Shown one piece after another: positions 37,732 through 46,269 of a stretch of DNA of 64,000 nt. Positions within the stretch are counted from its first letter, which is position 1. Every line of letters begins with the position of its first letter. The translations under genes and the position numbers were made by a program. Source of the DNA: an uncultured bacterium (GTDB lineage: Bacteria > Elusimicrobiota > Elusimicrobia > Elusimicrobiales > Elusimicrobiaceae); assembly GCA_949296525.1 (NCBI GenBank), contig CASFOP010000002.1, positions 62,001-126,000 of the forward strand. The letters are read 5' to 3'. The notes below the pieces were generated by a model. That model had not been told where the DNA came from. It worked only from the letters and a program-made list of their open reading frames with translations, and ran no database searches.

Positions 37732-38820
37732 CTATTTAAGCCGATCCCGCAGGGCTTTTAAATAACTCCTGCGGGTATTTTGTTTATGTATTTGTAAGGC
37801 CGTGTTGAGCGTTTGTATTTGGCCGATGTAAAAATTTATTTTATCTAATACTTCTAACACAGGGGTTTGGGGGGTAACTAATCCGGCCAAGAAGCCTTTT
37901 GTCGTTTTCCCTCTATTATCATGTACTACTGCAAGGCCCGGAATACCCATAGAAGCGCTAATCCCAATGCCATGCACACGGTGCCCAATGACGAAATCAA
38001 AACGATGAAAGATATCCAAATAATCCTTGGAATCATAGGAATAAAGGATATTTATTCCCGGGAAATCTTTATAGGCGTGGGGGAGTTCGTCTATATAATG
38101 GCAAACCATTTCTATTTCATATTGGGAGGAAAAACGACGGATGATTTCGCCATACAATTCTTTTAAATATATGTATGTATCCTGCGAAACATTATTATTA
38201 TCGGAAGCCAGGTAAGTACCATAAATCAAGCCAATTTTCTTGACCTTTTGTATCTTTTTTTCATAAGGAACTGTTGCGCTTAACAAAGCCGGACAAGGTA
38301 GCACGAGGGGATGATATTGCTCTAAGAATTGACCCGCATTTTCATCACGGGCGGTAATTAACAGGGCTCGGCTTAAGACTGCTTGTTCCAGTGCCGAAAG
38401 TTTTTGTTTAGTAAAATTGGGCCCCGCCCCTATCCCTAAAAATAAAACCGGTATTTCCCTTTCAAAAATTACTTTGTATAAGGGTTGACAGAAAGGACCT
38501 TTCCATTCCGGTGAACCTGCAAAAACGGCCAAATCTAAAAAAGAGGGGTCCGTATCATTTTTAAAAGAATTATCCAAAAAGCCTGTGCGCAAAAATGCAC
38601 GGGCAAGGCTATTCCCAGTCGGACGCCACCGTTCCCAGCGGGAAGACTTTAAGAAATTTAAATTTGAGAATTTTCCCTGCCGTACTTCTGGATTGCGGTT
38701 AAAAATAATAGGATTAAAATCCGGATAAATTTCTTTTAACAAGTTAATACAACCCATTAAAATAAATTCATCTCCAGGATTCCACTGGCGAGTGGTAGAA
38801 AAAAGAATATTCCTATTCAT
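37732..38820 (-). CDS. polysaccharide pyruvyl transferase family protein
   Basis: A 362-residue protein: it begins with [20 protein letters not shown], has [20 protein letters not shown] and [12 protein letters not shown] in the middle, and ends with [21 protein letters not shown], the pattern of the CsaB/polysaccharide pyruvyl transferase family. Members add pyruvate ketals to sugars using phosphoenolpyruvate, though many clustered members are uncharacterised. Its ATG overlaps the TGA of the acetyltransferase gene upstream. It is the last gene of the leftward wza-wzc transcript. Confidence 0.88.
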   Translation of the reverse strand: MNRNILFSTTRQWNPGDEFILMGCINLLKEIYPDFNPIIFNRNPEVRQGKFSNLNFLKSSRWERWRPTGNSLARAFLRTGFLDNSFKNDTDPSFLDLAVFAGSPEWKGPFCQPLYKVIFEREIPVLFLGIGAGPNFTKQKLSALEQAVLSRALLITARDENAGQFLEQYHPLVLPCPALLSATVPYEKKIQKVKKIGLIYGTYLASDNNNVSQDTYIYLKELYGEIIRRFSSQYEIEMVCHYIDELPHAYKDFPGINILYSYDSKDYLDIFHRFDFVIGHRVHGIGISASMGIPGLAVVHDNRGKTTKGFLAGLVTPQTPVLEVLDKINFYIGQIQTLNTALQIHKQNTRRSYLKALRDRLK

Positions 38821-39455
38821 ATAGAATTAGAAGTGTATTTGGCGATAAATTTTGAAATATCTGTAAAATCTTCTATTCGACTCAAAATAACATTTTGGGG
38901 CCAATCCCACCATTTAATTTTAAGCAACTTTTCTATATCTTGTTTTGGAAAACGATACTTTATTACCTTAGCCGGAACTCCAACGGCTATTGCATACGGA
39001 GGTATATCTTTACTTACAACGGCTCCCGCACCCACAACGGCACCATCTCCGATAGAAACTCCGGACAGTATGGTTACATTTTGGCCGATCCATACATCGT
39101 TTCCAATATCAATATTCCCTTTAAACCTCGGCCGCATCAATTCTTTATGTTCCGATAAAGAAAAACGATCTATAAAGGGGTAAGAGGAAACCCAGTTGGT
39201 ATCATGTTCTCCGCCACATATAATAGTAATATCTTGGGCTAAAGAACAATATTTTCCAATATTCAGATGAATCGCCGAGGCGCTTTTCCAGGAAAAGATT
39301 CGTAAAAAATTTGCATAAGTCCCATCTCCTATTGTTATGGTTGGGATATGATTTCCATAGAACCGTGCATATACCCCCCCTTTAGGGCTGATATTGCGCA
39401 AAACCTTACGTCTTTTGTACCAATCAACAACCAGACGAATTGCTTGTTTAATCAT
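38817..39455 (-). CDS. hexapeptide-repeat acetyltransferase (CatB/VatD-like)
   Basis: A 212-residue left-handed beta-helix acyltransferase: repeats such as [40 protein letters not shown] and [20 protein letters not shown], ending [14 protein letters not shown]. The catalytic His is probably in [14 protein letters not shown], the loop found in xenobiotic- and polysaccharide-acetyltransferases. It likely O-acetylates a sugar of the repeat unit. It starts two bases after wzc ends and overlaps the pyruvyltransferase-like gene by four. Confidence 0.9.
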   Translation of the reverse strand: MIKQAIRLVVDWYKRRKVLRNISPKGGVYARFYGNHIPTITIGDGTYANFLRIFSWKSASAIHLNIGKYCSLAQDITIICGGEHDTNWVSSYPFIDRFSLSEHKELMRPRFKGNIDIGNDVWIGQNVTILSGVSIGDGAVVGAGAVVSKDIPPYAIAVGVPAKVIKYRFPKQDIEKLLKIKWWDWPQNVILSRIEDFTDISKFIAKYTSNSI

Positions 39456-39457
39456 TT

Positions 39458-41179
39458 TTAGAATTTTTTCTGTTTTTCTTCATTATAATAAGCGTAGGTT
39501 TTGTAATACCCGTATTTGCCGTAGGACAGGCCCTCGGGGCGGTAATGGCCGATGACCGCGCCCAGGATTTTAATCCCGGCCTTTTGCAGCTTGTCCAGCG
39601 CCACCTGCGCCAGCTTGGCGTTGGTCTGCCCGTATTTAATGACAAACACCGCGCGCGGCACATATTTGCCCCATAGCAGTGTGTCTGATACCGGCAATAT
39701 GGCCGGGCAGTCTATGACCACCTGGTCATAATTCTTTTGCGCCCATTGCAGGAAATCGGCCAGTTTGGGGGTGTTAAGCAGTTCTGCCGGGTTGGGAGGG
39801 CGCTGGCCGGATGTCATGACAAACAAATTCGGCACATCTTTGACAGGCTGCACATTGGCGGCATAATCAGCCTTTTTCGGATCCGCGTCCCAAATATTGC
39901 TCAGCCCTTTTTCGGTAGAGAGCTTAAATACGCGGTGCACGCGGGCCCGGCGCAAATCCCCGTCCACCAGCAGCACTTTTTTCCCGGCCTGTGCCATGGC
40001 TACCAGTAAATTGGAGGACAGATGGCTCTTGCCCTCTCCCTGCAGGGAGCTGGTAATCAGGAAAGGCGCGTTGTGATTGTCGGATAAGGCAAAATCCAGC
40101 ATGGTGCGTATGTTGCGCACATTTTCCGCTAACAGGAAATTGCCCGTTTTGAGCATGGTGGCGTATTCATTCTCTTTCTTTTTGGTTTTTTCATACGGCA
40201 CAAACCCCAGGAAAGGCAAATGCAGTTTTTCTTCCAAATCTTCGGAAGATTTTACGCTTTGGTCCAAAAATTCCAACACAAACACCAGCCCCAGGCCCAG
40301 AATCCCTCCGGCCAGCAGGCCGATGGCCAAATTGAGCAGCTTGCGCGGGCGGACAGGCCGTTCCGGCGTGACTGCGGGGTCAATAATGCGGATATTGTTG
40401 CCGGAGAATTGCCCGGAAAGTTCAATTTTAATGCTTTGTACCAGGCGGCGGGTTTCGGTGTTGATTTGCTCGTTTACCGCATCCAGCTGGTTTTGCACGG
40501 AAATCAATTCCGGGTGTTGGTCTGTATATTTGGCAGCCAGTTTGGCCTGTTCGGCCGCCAGCTGTGCCGCCTGCTGTTTTAATGTTTTAATAAAATCGCT
40601 GTTTACGACCTGCGGCATGGAGTTAAGCAGCTCTTGCTCCTCGGGACTGCGTTCCGTGCTTTCCAGCGCGGCGATGACGTCCTGCCCCATAAAAACGCGG
40701 TTGCTGACGTTTTCGGACACGAAGGTGTTTGTCAGCGTATTGGCTATTTCCGCCGCCAGCTTGGGGTCATAAGCCGTTACGGACACATTGACCAGGCGGC
40801 TGCGTGTAACCGGAGCTATGTCCAGGGCGTTTTGCAGCTTTTTTAAACCCTCCGGGTTTTTAAACTGCTCATACTGGCCCAAATCCATCGTTTTGTAGAT
40901 TTTTTCCAGCAGGGAGCGGCTTTCCAACAGCTGGTACTGCGTGCGGTAGTAATCCTCCTCGCTGGTAAAAGAGCCGTAGGGCGTGGCGTCTATTTCCCCG
41001 GCGTCTTCCTGGTTAATCATCATCAGCACCGTGGCTTTGTAGGCCGGGCGCATAAAAATATTTACCAGTACAGCCGCCGCCAGTCCCAGCGCCAGCATAC
41101 CGACAATCAGCCAGAAGCGCTTGAAAATGATATTGACGTAATAAGAGAAATCCATTTCTTCGTTTTGTATATTTTCCAT
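39458..41179 (-). CDS. wzc: polysaccharide co-polymerase / tyrosine autokinase (Wzc-like)
   Basis: A 573-residue fusion protein. The N-terminal Wzz domain (two membrane helices, about 22-42 and about 285-310) controls chain length, with a coiled-coil periplasmic part between. The C-terminal BY-kinase has Walker [17 protein letters not shown] (about 375-390), Walker A' [14 protein letters not shown] and Walker [12 protein letters not shown]. The tail holds eight tyrosines in its last 30 residues ([14 protein letters not shown]), the autophosphorylation cluster. Together with Wza it forms the export assembly; the phosphatase at 43541 is its likely partner. Confidence 0.95.
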   Translation of the reverse strand: MENIQNEEMDFSYYVNIIFKRFWLIVGMLALGLAAAVLVNIFMRPAYKATVLMMINQEDAGEIDATPYGSFTSEEDYYRTQYQLLESRSLLEKIYKTMDLGQYEQFKNPEGLKKLQNALDIAPVTRSRLVNVSVTAYDPKLAAEIANTLTNTFVSENVSNRVFMGQDVIAALESTERSPEEQELLNSMPQVVNSDFIKTLKQQAAQLAAEQAKLAAKYTDQHPELISVQNQLDAVNEQINTETRRLVQSIKIELSGQFSGNNIRIIDPAVTPERPVRPRKLLNLAIGLLAGGILGLGLVFVLEFLDQSVKSSEDLEEKLHLPFLGFVPYEKTKKKENEYATMLKTGNFLLAENVRNIRTMLDFALSDNHNAPFLITSSLQGEGKSHLSSNLLVAMAQAGKKVLLVDGDLRRARVHRVFKLSTEKGLSNIWDADPKKADYAANVQPVKDVPNLFVMTSGQRPPNPAELLNTPKLADFLQWAQKNYDQVVIDCPAILPVSDTLLWGKYVPRAVFVIKYGQTNAKLAQVALDKLQKAGIKILGAVIGHYRPEGLSYGKYGYYKTYAYYNEEKQKKF

Positions 41180-41188
41180 GTTTGACCT

Positions 41189-41830
41189 CTAGAACATGCT
41201 TTGCGGCACGAAAATTACATCGCCGGGCAGCAAAGGGATATCCATGTTTTTGTTTCCCTGTTTGGTGATTTGCGTGACGTCAACATCCAGCGCTTTTTGT
41301 ATCCCGTTTTCCATGCGCAGCACGCGCACCCTGGAGGTATTGGCGATATCGGTAAAACCGCCCACGGAAGTAATGGCCTCCAGCACGGTCAGGGGTTTTT
41401 CGGGCGGGATTTCTATGGCGGCCGGTTCTTTGACCTGCCCCAGCACATAGACGGTTTTATTGCCGTATTCCTTAATCAGTATGGACACCTGCGGGTTTTT
41501 TAAATAGGTTTTCAGGGCTTCGGACAAACGTACTTCGGCTTCGGCCACCGTATATCCGGCCACCCGGATATTGCCCGCCAGCGGGAAGGTAATGGCACCG
41601 CTGCCGCTGACGCGCAGGGTGCGAGCCATGTCCTCTTCCATAAAAACCTGGATTTCCAACAGGTCTCCGGGCTGCAACACATAAGCTGCGGAGGCGCGAA
41701 CCTGCTCTATCCCCTGGCTGATTTCCCGGGATACGGCGGCGTTTTGCAAAGGTTCGGTGTTTTGCGCCGGTGCACCGGCGCAGGCGGTCAAGCAGGCCGC
41801 GGTCAAAATGCACAAAAAAGACTGTTTCAT
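41189..41830 (-). CDS. wza: polysaccharide export lipoprotein (Wza-like)
   Basis: A 213-residue lipoprotein (lipobox LTAC, lipidated Cys17) with the polysaccharide export (PES) domain YVLQPGDLLEIQVFMEEDMA, GAITFPLAGNIRVAGYTVAE, then one SLBB domain (VYVLGQVKEPAAIEIPPEKP, LEAITSVGGFTD). At 213 residues it is much shorter than E. coli Wza (about 380), lacking extra SLBB repeats and the C-terminal outer-membrane helix. The separate beta-barrel protein at 25917 could supply the outer-membrane path. Starts the wza-wzc-acetyltransferase-pyruvyltransferase transcript. Confidence 0.92.
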   Translation of the reverse strand: MKQSFLCILTAACLTACAGAPAQNTEPLQNAAVSREISQGIEQVRASAAYVLQPGDLLEIQVFMEEDMARTLRVSGSGAITFPLAGNIRVAGYTVAEAEVRLSEALKTYLKNPQVSILIKEYGNKTVYVLGQVKEPAAIEIPPEKPLTVLEAITSVGGFTDIANTSRVRVLRMENGIQKALDVDVTQITKQGNKNMDIPLLPGDVIFVPQSMF

Positions 41831-41846
41831 AACTGCTTATATTTTA
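41831..41846 (-). promoter_or_regulatory. -10 box of the wza operon
   Basis: Read on the minus strand: TAAAAT (41846-41841), ten bases, ATG (41830). No Shine-Dalgarno is present, so the leader would be only a few bases. Confidence 0.45.
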
Positions 41847-41874
41847 CTAAATATAGCCTAATATGAGTATCTGT

Positions 41875-43503
41875 TTAACGGGATAAAAAATAAAGGCGGG
41901 AAAGCTCTTTTTCTTTGGGATATTTTTGCAGGTATTCCAGCGCCAGGGCATTGGCCTTTGCGTGCCAGGCGGCTTTCTCCTGCGGGTCTTTGGCATGCAA
42001 ACCCTGGTTGTAGTAGGCATGGCCCAGGTACAATGCATAACGCGGAGCGGGATAGTGGGCCAGAGCCTTTTGGTAAGCGGCAATTTGCCCTTCCGGCTTG
42101 AGCCCGCTGCCAAAAAGGCGCAGCCGCCAGGCCATGGTTTTTTGCAGCGGGATCCAGCACGCCGCCAGACAGACGATGGCCAGCACTGCTTTCCGGCCCC
42201 CGGATAAAACATAGGAATGCACGTGCCCCTTATGGTAGGAGGGGCTGCAGGCCATGCCCAATATCAGGAAAAATAAAAATGCAGTAGCGGGGATAAAAAA
42301 ATCAAAATCCACCGCGCTTCCCACGCTCATGACCAGCAAAGCGGACAGCAGGGCGGCGAACAGGAACTGCTTGCGTCTTTCCAATTTGCGCATCCTTTGC
42401 AGGGCGCACAGGGCAAACCAGCATACGCCTATCAAAACAGGGAGAAAGCCTATATATCCCATTCCCAGCAGGATTTCCAGCCAGTCGCTGTGCAGGCGTT
42501 CCACATATTGGTTCAAACGCTGGGGCATATAGGAAGTGACAGCCACCGGCATGGCGCCGATGCCTATGCCCCACAGCGGGTAATCGCGCAGTATGTCAAA
42601 GGACGTACGGTATAACATTTTGCGTGTTTCTTCAGAGGTGCCGCCCGCACGGCGGGCAAAGGCATTGATTTCTTCCGTATGCGTCAAAACCCAGCCGGTG
42701 CAGAACAACAGCGCCGCGGCGGTAATCAAAAGCCCGCGCAGGCGCCTGCGGCGGCTTTGGGGAATAAAGCTGGTGCATAGGAACGCGTATGTAAAAAGCC
42801 CCGTGCCCAGGGCCAGCATCCCGCCGCGTGACCGCGTAAAAACCGTCCCTGCGCACAGGCCCAAAAATACCAGGCCGAAGAAAACCTGCCTGAAATAAAA
42901 CTGGCCTTTTTGCCCGTGTGCGGCAAAGCGTCCGTAGTCGGAAAACGAAACGGCTGTATATCCCAGCGTCAGGATGGCGCACATGGCCATAAACACGCCG
43001 GCATGGTTGCGGTTTAAAAACGGGCCGATCCCGCCGCGGCGCCCCGCCAGCAGATGTATATATTCCCCGTTGGGCAAACATAAAGCGCACAGGGTCACGG
43101 CCAGCCCGCATAAGGCAATCAACATAGCGAAAAAACGCAATTCGCGGGAAGTCTGCAGCAGCTGGGACATAATGAAACATACGGCCAAATAGGTAATAAA
43201 TAATGAAGCGTGTTCCAGCGTGAAAAGCCGCATCAGCGTGGACGGGTACCGGGCCGGTTCATCCAGTAAAGTTTGCGGGAACATACTTTGCAGCAGCGCG
43301 TAACACGCCAAGAAACCCAAAGTAAACAGGATGGGTTTAAAGAGGGAGGGGAGGTAAATGTGTCTGCGGGAAAACAGCATCAACAGCAGGGAAAGCAGTA
43401 CCCCGCCTTGCAATACGGAAAAGGCCCACGGCTCCGCCCCGGCAAAAGCAAACGCAATAAAAAACAACAACAGGGAAACAATGATTTTTAAAAACACATC
43501 CAT
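41875..43503 (-). CDS. O-antigen ligase/polymerase-like membrane protein (Wzy_C family) with helical C-terminus
   Basis: A 542-residue membrane protein with ten or more predicted helices. The key family segment IGPFLNRNHAGVFMAMCAIL, then FTRSRGGMLALGTGLFTYAF and YPLWGIGIGAMPVAVTSYMP, match the Wzy_C/O-antigen ligase superfamily. The last 90 residues (AYQKALAHYPAPRYALYLGH) are TPR-like, as in several exopolysaccharide polymerases. It may polymerise repeats or ligate the finished chain to a lipid. It has its own start 45 bases upstream of the wza start region's divergent neighbours and a leaderless-type -10 box. Confidence 0.85.
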   Translation of the reverse strand: MDVFLKIIVSLLLFFIAFAFAGAEPWAFSVLQGGVLLSLLLMLFSRRHIYLPSLFKPILFTLGFLACYALLQSMFPQTLLDEPARYPSTLMRLFTLEHASLFITYLAVCFIMSQLLQTSRELRFFAMLIALCGLAVTLCALCLPNGEYIHLLAGRRGGIGPFLNRNHAGVFMAMCAILTLGYTAVSFSDYGRFAAHGQKGQFYFRQVFFGLVFLGLCAGTVFTRSRGGMLALGTGLFTYAFLCTSFIPQSRRRRLRGLLITAAALLFCTGWVLTHTEEINAFARRAGGTSEETRKMLYRTSFDILRDYPLWGIGIGAMPVAVTSYMPQRLNQYVERLHSDWLEILLGMGYIGFLPVLIGVCWFALCALQRMRKLERRKQFLFAALLSALLVMSVGSAVDFDFFIPATAFLFFLILGMACSPSYHKGHVHSYVLSGGRKAVLAIVCLAACWIPLQKTMAWRLRLFGSGLKPEGQIAAYQKALAHYPAPRYALYLGHAYYNQGLHAKDPQEKAAWHAKANALALEYLQKYPKEKELSRLYFLSR

Positions 43504-43516
43504 AACGGCTATTGTA
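43504..43516 (-). promoter_or_regulatory. -10 box of a likely leaderless mRNA (O-antigen ligase-like gene)
   Basis: Read on the minus strand: TACAAT (43516-43511), seven bases (AGCCGTT), ATG (43503). No Shine-Dalgarno is present. It lies back to back with the phosphatase promoter. Confidence 0.55.
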
Positions 43517-43526
43517 TAAAATTTGA

Positions 43527-43540
43527 TATGATGAATAACG
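43527..43540 (+). promoter_or_regulatory. -10 box of a likely leaderless phosphatase mRNA
   Basis: TATGAT (43527-43532), eight bases, ATG (43541). No Shine-Dalgarno is present. Confidence 0.45.
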
Positions 43541-43981
43541 ATGAAAGTGCTTTTTGTGTGTCATGCCAACGTATGCCGCAGTTTTATGGCGCAGGAAATT
43601 TTAAAGAAAGAATTGCCGCAGGCGGAAGTGTTTTCCCGCGGCCTGTATGCCGACCCTGCCGTACGCGTGCCGGACAAAATACGCCGTTTTTTGGTGCAGA
43701 GCGGCATAGCGCCCCGCGCCCACACGCCGGTTTTGCTGTCTAAAGAGGATGCTGCATGTGCGGATTTTATTTTTTTGATGGAACGCCGGCATTTAGACGC
43801 GCTGGCGGACCGTTGGGCGGAATACAGCGATAAAATGTGGCTGCTGCGGGATTTTGTTTTCGGCGAGGATAAAGACGTGCCTGACCCCATAGGGCTGTCC
43901 GGCCGGGCTTTTGAGAGAAACGCCCGGTGTTTGTTGCAAACGGTACATGCCGCAGCCGCAAAATTACGGCAAGAGCTTTGA
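43541..43981 (+). CDS. low-molecular-weight protein tyrosine phosphatase (Wzb-like)
   Basis: A 146-residue cytoplasmic phosphatase with the active-site loop VCHANVCRS: nucleophile Cys7, five residues, Arg13. The general acid Asp lies in VPDPIGLSG. In polysaccharide loci this family removes phosphate from the tyrosine cluster of the Wzc kinase, cycling it between states during polymerisation. It is transcribed away from the rest of the locus, 38 bases from the O-antigen ligase-like gene. Confidence 0.93.
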   Translation: MKVLFVCHANVCRSFMAQEILKKELPQAEVFSRGLYADPAVRVPDKIRRFLVQSGIAPRAHTPVLLSKEDAACADFIFLMERRHLDALADRWAEYSDKMWLLRDFVFGEDKDVPDPIGLSGRAFERNARCLLQTVHAAAAKLRQEL

Positions 43982-44100
43982 GCGGGGCCGTTAGGCCCTG
44001 CCGGAAAATTTGATAAGATGAAGTTATATTTGCAGGAGAGAAACAGCAATATAGACTAAAAAGAATTTGGGTTGATGGTTTAAAGATTATTTGTTGAAGT

Positions 44101-44275
44101 GCGGAGCAAGTCCGCGCCGAGCAGAGGAAACAACATTTGTTTCCCGAGCATGTTCCAAGTCATCAAATGATCGCATATGCTTGCACCCGTTTTCCAGAAG
44201 GAAATGGGTGGGCGGCGATTATTATTTTAGGGGTCACTTGGAACAGCTCTTAATTTAATGTCGTCGCTTTTTTTA
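44101..44275 (+). ncRNA. structured leader or small RNA of unknown class
   Basis: No open frame fills this gap. Visible pairings are GCGGA/TCCGC (44101-44115), GGAAACAA/TTGTTTCC with a 3-base loop (44126-44144), CACCC/GGGTG with inner TTTCC/GGAAA (44184-44210), and a long-range perfect ten-base match TGTTCCAAGT (44151-44160) with ACTTGGAACA (44236-44245). GCGGCGA (44212-44218) can also pair with TCGTCGC (44261-44267), which is followed by seven T. The long-range pairing and this terminator-like pairing cross each other, as in switching leaders. It does not match tmRNA, RNase P, SRP RNA or the riboswitch classes recalled. It lies 29 bases upstream of a small membrane-protein gene. Confidence 0.5.
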
Positions 44276-44303
44276 TTTCAGGGCGGCGTCAAAAGGAGAG
44301 CGT

Positions 44304-44549
44304 ATGGGTATGCCGCCCCGAAAGTGTTATACCTCTTTGACGGAAGAAATAGGCCGGGAGGTTTTCTTTTTTATTTTTCTTTTCTCTCTATGGCTGGCTT
44401 GTCACGCCGCTTTTTTATTTTATTCCAGGGAAAGGTTGGCTGCGGATACTACAATGTTGTCTTTCCTGCTGATTCGGTGGTGCGCTTTGCGTAATGAACA
44501 CATCATAACCATATTGCACAGGCTTTCTCCGGAGAAGGAAAATGACTAA
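44304..44549 (+). CDS. small membrane protein of unknown function
   Basis: An 81-residue protein whose start is well supported: AAAGGAG ends five bases before the ATG. One strong membrane helix (VFFFIFLFSLWLACHAAFLF, about 20-40) and a possible second hydrophobic stretch (MLSFLLIRW) are present. It overlaps the next gene by eight bases, implying translational coupling, and follows the structured leader at 44101-44275. A longer competing frame at 44258 has no ribosome-binding site and was not chosen. Family unknown. Confidence 0.6.
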   Translation: MGMPPRKCYTSLTEEIGREVFFFIFLFSLWLACHAAFLFYSRERLAADTTMLSFLLIRWCALRNEHIITILHRLSPEKEND

Positions 44550-45183
44550 AAAACTTATTCAAACAATTATTTGCCTGGCGGGTTTTACAGGGATATTTAT
44601 GATGGCCAAACGCCTGATAATTTACAGCAAAAGCCCAGACTGTTTTACCATGCCCCACGGAATAGCGGTGTGGTATATGGAACAGGCTTTGCGGGCGGAT
44701 TGGAGCGTATTGTCGGCTGTTTTTGCCCTGCCGGTCGCGGGCCTGCTGTATTGCGGCGGAGCCACCAAAGGGGCGGTCAGGTGGTTTGTTTGTCTGGTAT
44801 GTTGCTGTGCCGCCGTGTGGGGGTTGGAACTGTACGATGGGGCGGTGTTTGTTTTGTGGGGACAGCGTATCCAAGGTTTTGCCGGCTATGCGGCGGGAAT
44901 AGGCGGAATTTGTTTGGGTTATGTCTTGGCGCGGCGCTATGTGTTTTATTTTTGGGCTTCAGAAAAAGATATTTTCCGTTCCCGACCAGCAATCATTTTA
45001 TATATAGCTTTGTGGCTAGCGGTCTGTTGGTGCGTAATTTGTGGTTTTACCCCGGCCAAAGGGCCGTTTGTGCAGAAACGTATTTATGCCGTGTGTGATA
45101 CGAAAGAGCAAGGTCTTTTTGTAACCAACGCTCCCATTCTCTGGGCGTCCGGCAAGTCCGCCGGTGTTTACTTGGCGGAATAA
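44542..45183 (+). CDS. multi-pass membrane protein of unknown function
   Basis: A 213-residue protein with about five predicted helices (residues about 5-22, 52-70, 78-95, 110-132, 150-168) and a short exported or cytoplasmic tail (RIYAVCDTKEQGLFVTNAPI). GAGAAGGAAA precedes the ATG. The protein is Cys-rich in helix 3 (CLVCCCAAVWG). It forms a two-gene unit with the small membrane protein upstream. No transporter or enzyme family is recognised. Confidence 0.7.
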   Translation: MTKKLIQTIICLAGFTGIFMMAKRLIIYSKSPDCFTMPHGIAVWYMEQALRADWSVLSAVFALPVAGLLYCGGATKGAVRWFVCLVCCCAAVWGLELYDGAVFVLWGQRIQGFAGYAAGIGGICLGYVLARRYVFYFWASEKDIFRSRPAIILYIALWLAVCWCVICGFTPAKGPFVQKRIYAVCDTKEQGLFVTNAPILWASGKSAGVYLAE

Positions 45184-45253
45184 GACGGCTTGGGATCTTC
45201 TTTCTCAAAGGATATAAAAAACAACCATGCGTAAACATGGTTGTTTTGACAAA

Positions 45254-45328
45254 TGGTGGGCAGTACAGGATTTGAACCTGTGACCTTCCGCGTGTGAGGC
45301 GGACGCGCTACCGCTGCGCCAACTGCCC
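45254..45328 (-). tRNA. tRNA-Val (anticodon CAC)
   Basis: Minus-strand cloverleaf: acceptor GGGCAGT / ACTGCCC, D-arm GGCGCAGCGGTAGCGC, anticodon stem TCCGC / GCGGA with loop CTCACAC (anticodon CAC, valine), T-arm CAGGTTCAAATCCTG, and an encoded 3' ACCA. It reads GUG codons. Confidence 0.95.
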
Positions 45329-45498
45329 GTAAATCGGACCTTTTTATTATAACAATTTTTATGCACCTACTCAAATCTTTTTCTGCGGTGCGGCGCAGCG
45401 GACACTTATGTTGGGCCCTCTCCAGTATTGACCTGTATATTTGGTATACTAAATATACGTTTATTAATTTCTGGCTTTTAGGAGAAAAACAACGGAAT

Positions 45499-46179
45499 AT
45501 GGAATGGAGTTTGCTGGTTAATGCGTTTATCGGTATTGTAGCCATCTTAAATCCTATCGGCAATGTGCCTATTTTTTTGGAACATGTGGAAAACGACCCC
45601 CCCAACGTACAGCGTGCGGTGGCCGTGCTGATGGCATTGTCCATTTTTATCATGCTGTCTCTGTTTTTTGTATTTGGGACGTATATTTTAAGCGTATTCG
45701 GCATTACGCTGCCGGCCTTTCGTTTGGCCGGGTCCGTTATTATTTTAATTGTAGGCCTGCGCATGTTACAGGGTAAAAGTAAATTTGATTCCGGCGGGAT
45801 TGAAACCGCCTCTGCGCAAGGCGGGACGTTCTCCCAGGCCCGTAACCGCTTAAGCCATATTTTAGTGCCGGTAGCCATGCCGCTTTTTATCGGGCCGGGT
45901 ACGATTACCACCGTGGTGCTCTATGCCGAAAAAGTGCACACTCTTCCCATGGGTATTATGATGATTTTGGTGCTTTTGCTGGCCACGGCCGTGGTGGGTG
46001 TGTGTCTGGTGGTATCACGCAGTATTTTTAAATTATTGGGAACCAATGGGACGCAAATTGTCATCCGGTTTATGGGTATGATTTTGTGTGCCATTGCCAT
46101 GCAGTTTATGATAGACGGGGTGGCGCAGCTGCTGCCGGGCGTGCTCAATGCCGACTTTATACACGGTGCTGTAGAATAA
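45499..46179 (+). CDS. MarC family integral membrane protein
   Basis: A 226-residue membrane protein with six predicted helices. It has the MarC/UPF0056 start LLVNAFIGIVAILNPIGNVP, then RLAGSVIILIVGLRMLQGKS, ILVPVAMPLFIGPGTITTVV and RFMGMILCAIAMQFMIDGV. Function of the family is unsettled (an early link to antibiotic resistance was not upheld). The start at 45499 is preferred over a frame from 45361, which would add a 46-residue extension without membrane or family similarity. AGGAG lies 14 bases before the ATG, a longish gap. Confidence 0.9.
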   Translation: MEWSLLVNAFIGIVAILNPIGNVPIFLEHVENDPPNVQRAVAVLMALSIFIMLSLFFVFGTYILSVFGITLPAFRLAGSVIILIVGLRMLQGKSKFDSGGIETASAQGGTFSQARNRLSHILVPVAMPLFIGPGTITTVVLYAEKVHTLPMGIMMILVLLLATAVVGVCLVVSRSIFKLLGTNGTQIVIRFMGMILCAIAMQFMIDGVAQLLPGVLNADFIHGAVE

Positions 46180-46206
46180 GATTTGTTGACAAATGAATAT
46201 TTCCAG

Positions 46207-46239
46207 GCGGGGCAAATTTTCCTTTTGCTCCGCTTTTTT
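46207..46239 (+). terminator. terminator after the MarC family gene
   Basis: GCGGGGCAAA...TTTGCTCCGC stem with one G-U pair, followed by six T. Confidence 0.88.
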
Positions 46240-46257
46240 GCCCAACCGTAAAGGGAG

Positions 46258-46269
46258 TACAATATATAC
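46258..46269 (+). promoter_or_regulatory. -10 box of a likely leaderless uvrB mRNA
   Basis: TACAAT (46258-46263), six bases, ATG (46270). A purine stretch GGGAG (46253-46257) lies upstream of the -10 itself, so it would not be in the transcript if initiation is at the usual distance. Confidence 0.5.

Noticed and set aside
44041-44275. tmRNA, RNase P RNA, SRP RNA or 6S RNA
   Set aside because: Hallmark motifs (tmRNA tag and tRNA-like ends, GAGGAAAGUCC of RNase P, GGAAGGAAGC-type SRP loop) are absent; 6S RNA cannot be fully excluded but its long central bubble is not evident.
44258-44494. 78-codon frame overlapping the small membrane-protein gene
   Set aside because: No ribosome-binding site, and it begins before the AAAGGAG that serves the frame at 44304.
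46186-46208. TTGACA at 46186-46191 as a uvrB promoter
   Set aside because: No -10 hexamer at 16-18 bases, and the marC terminator lies directly downstream; TACAAT at 46258 is better placed.
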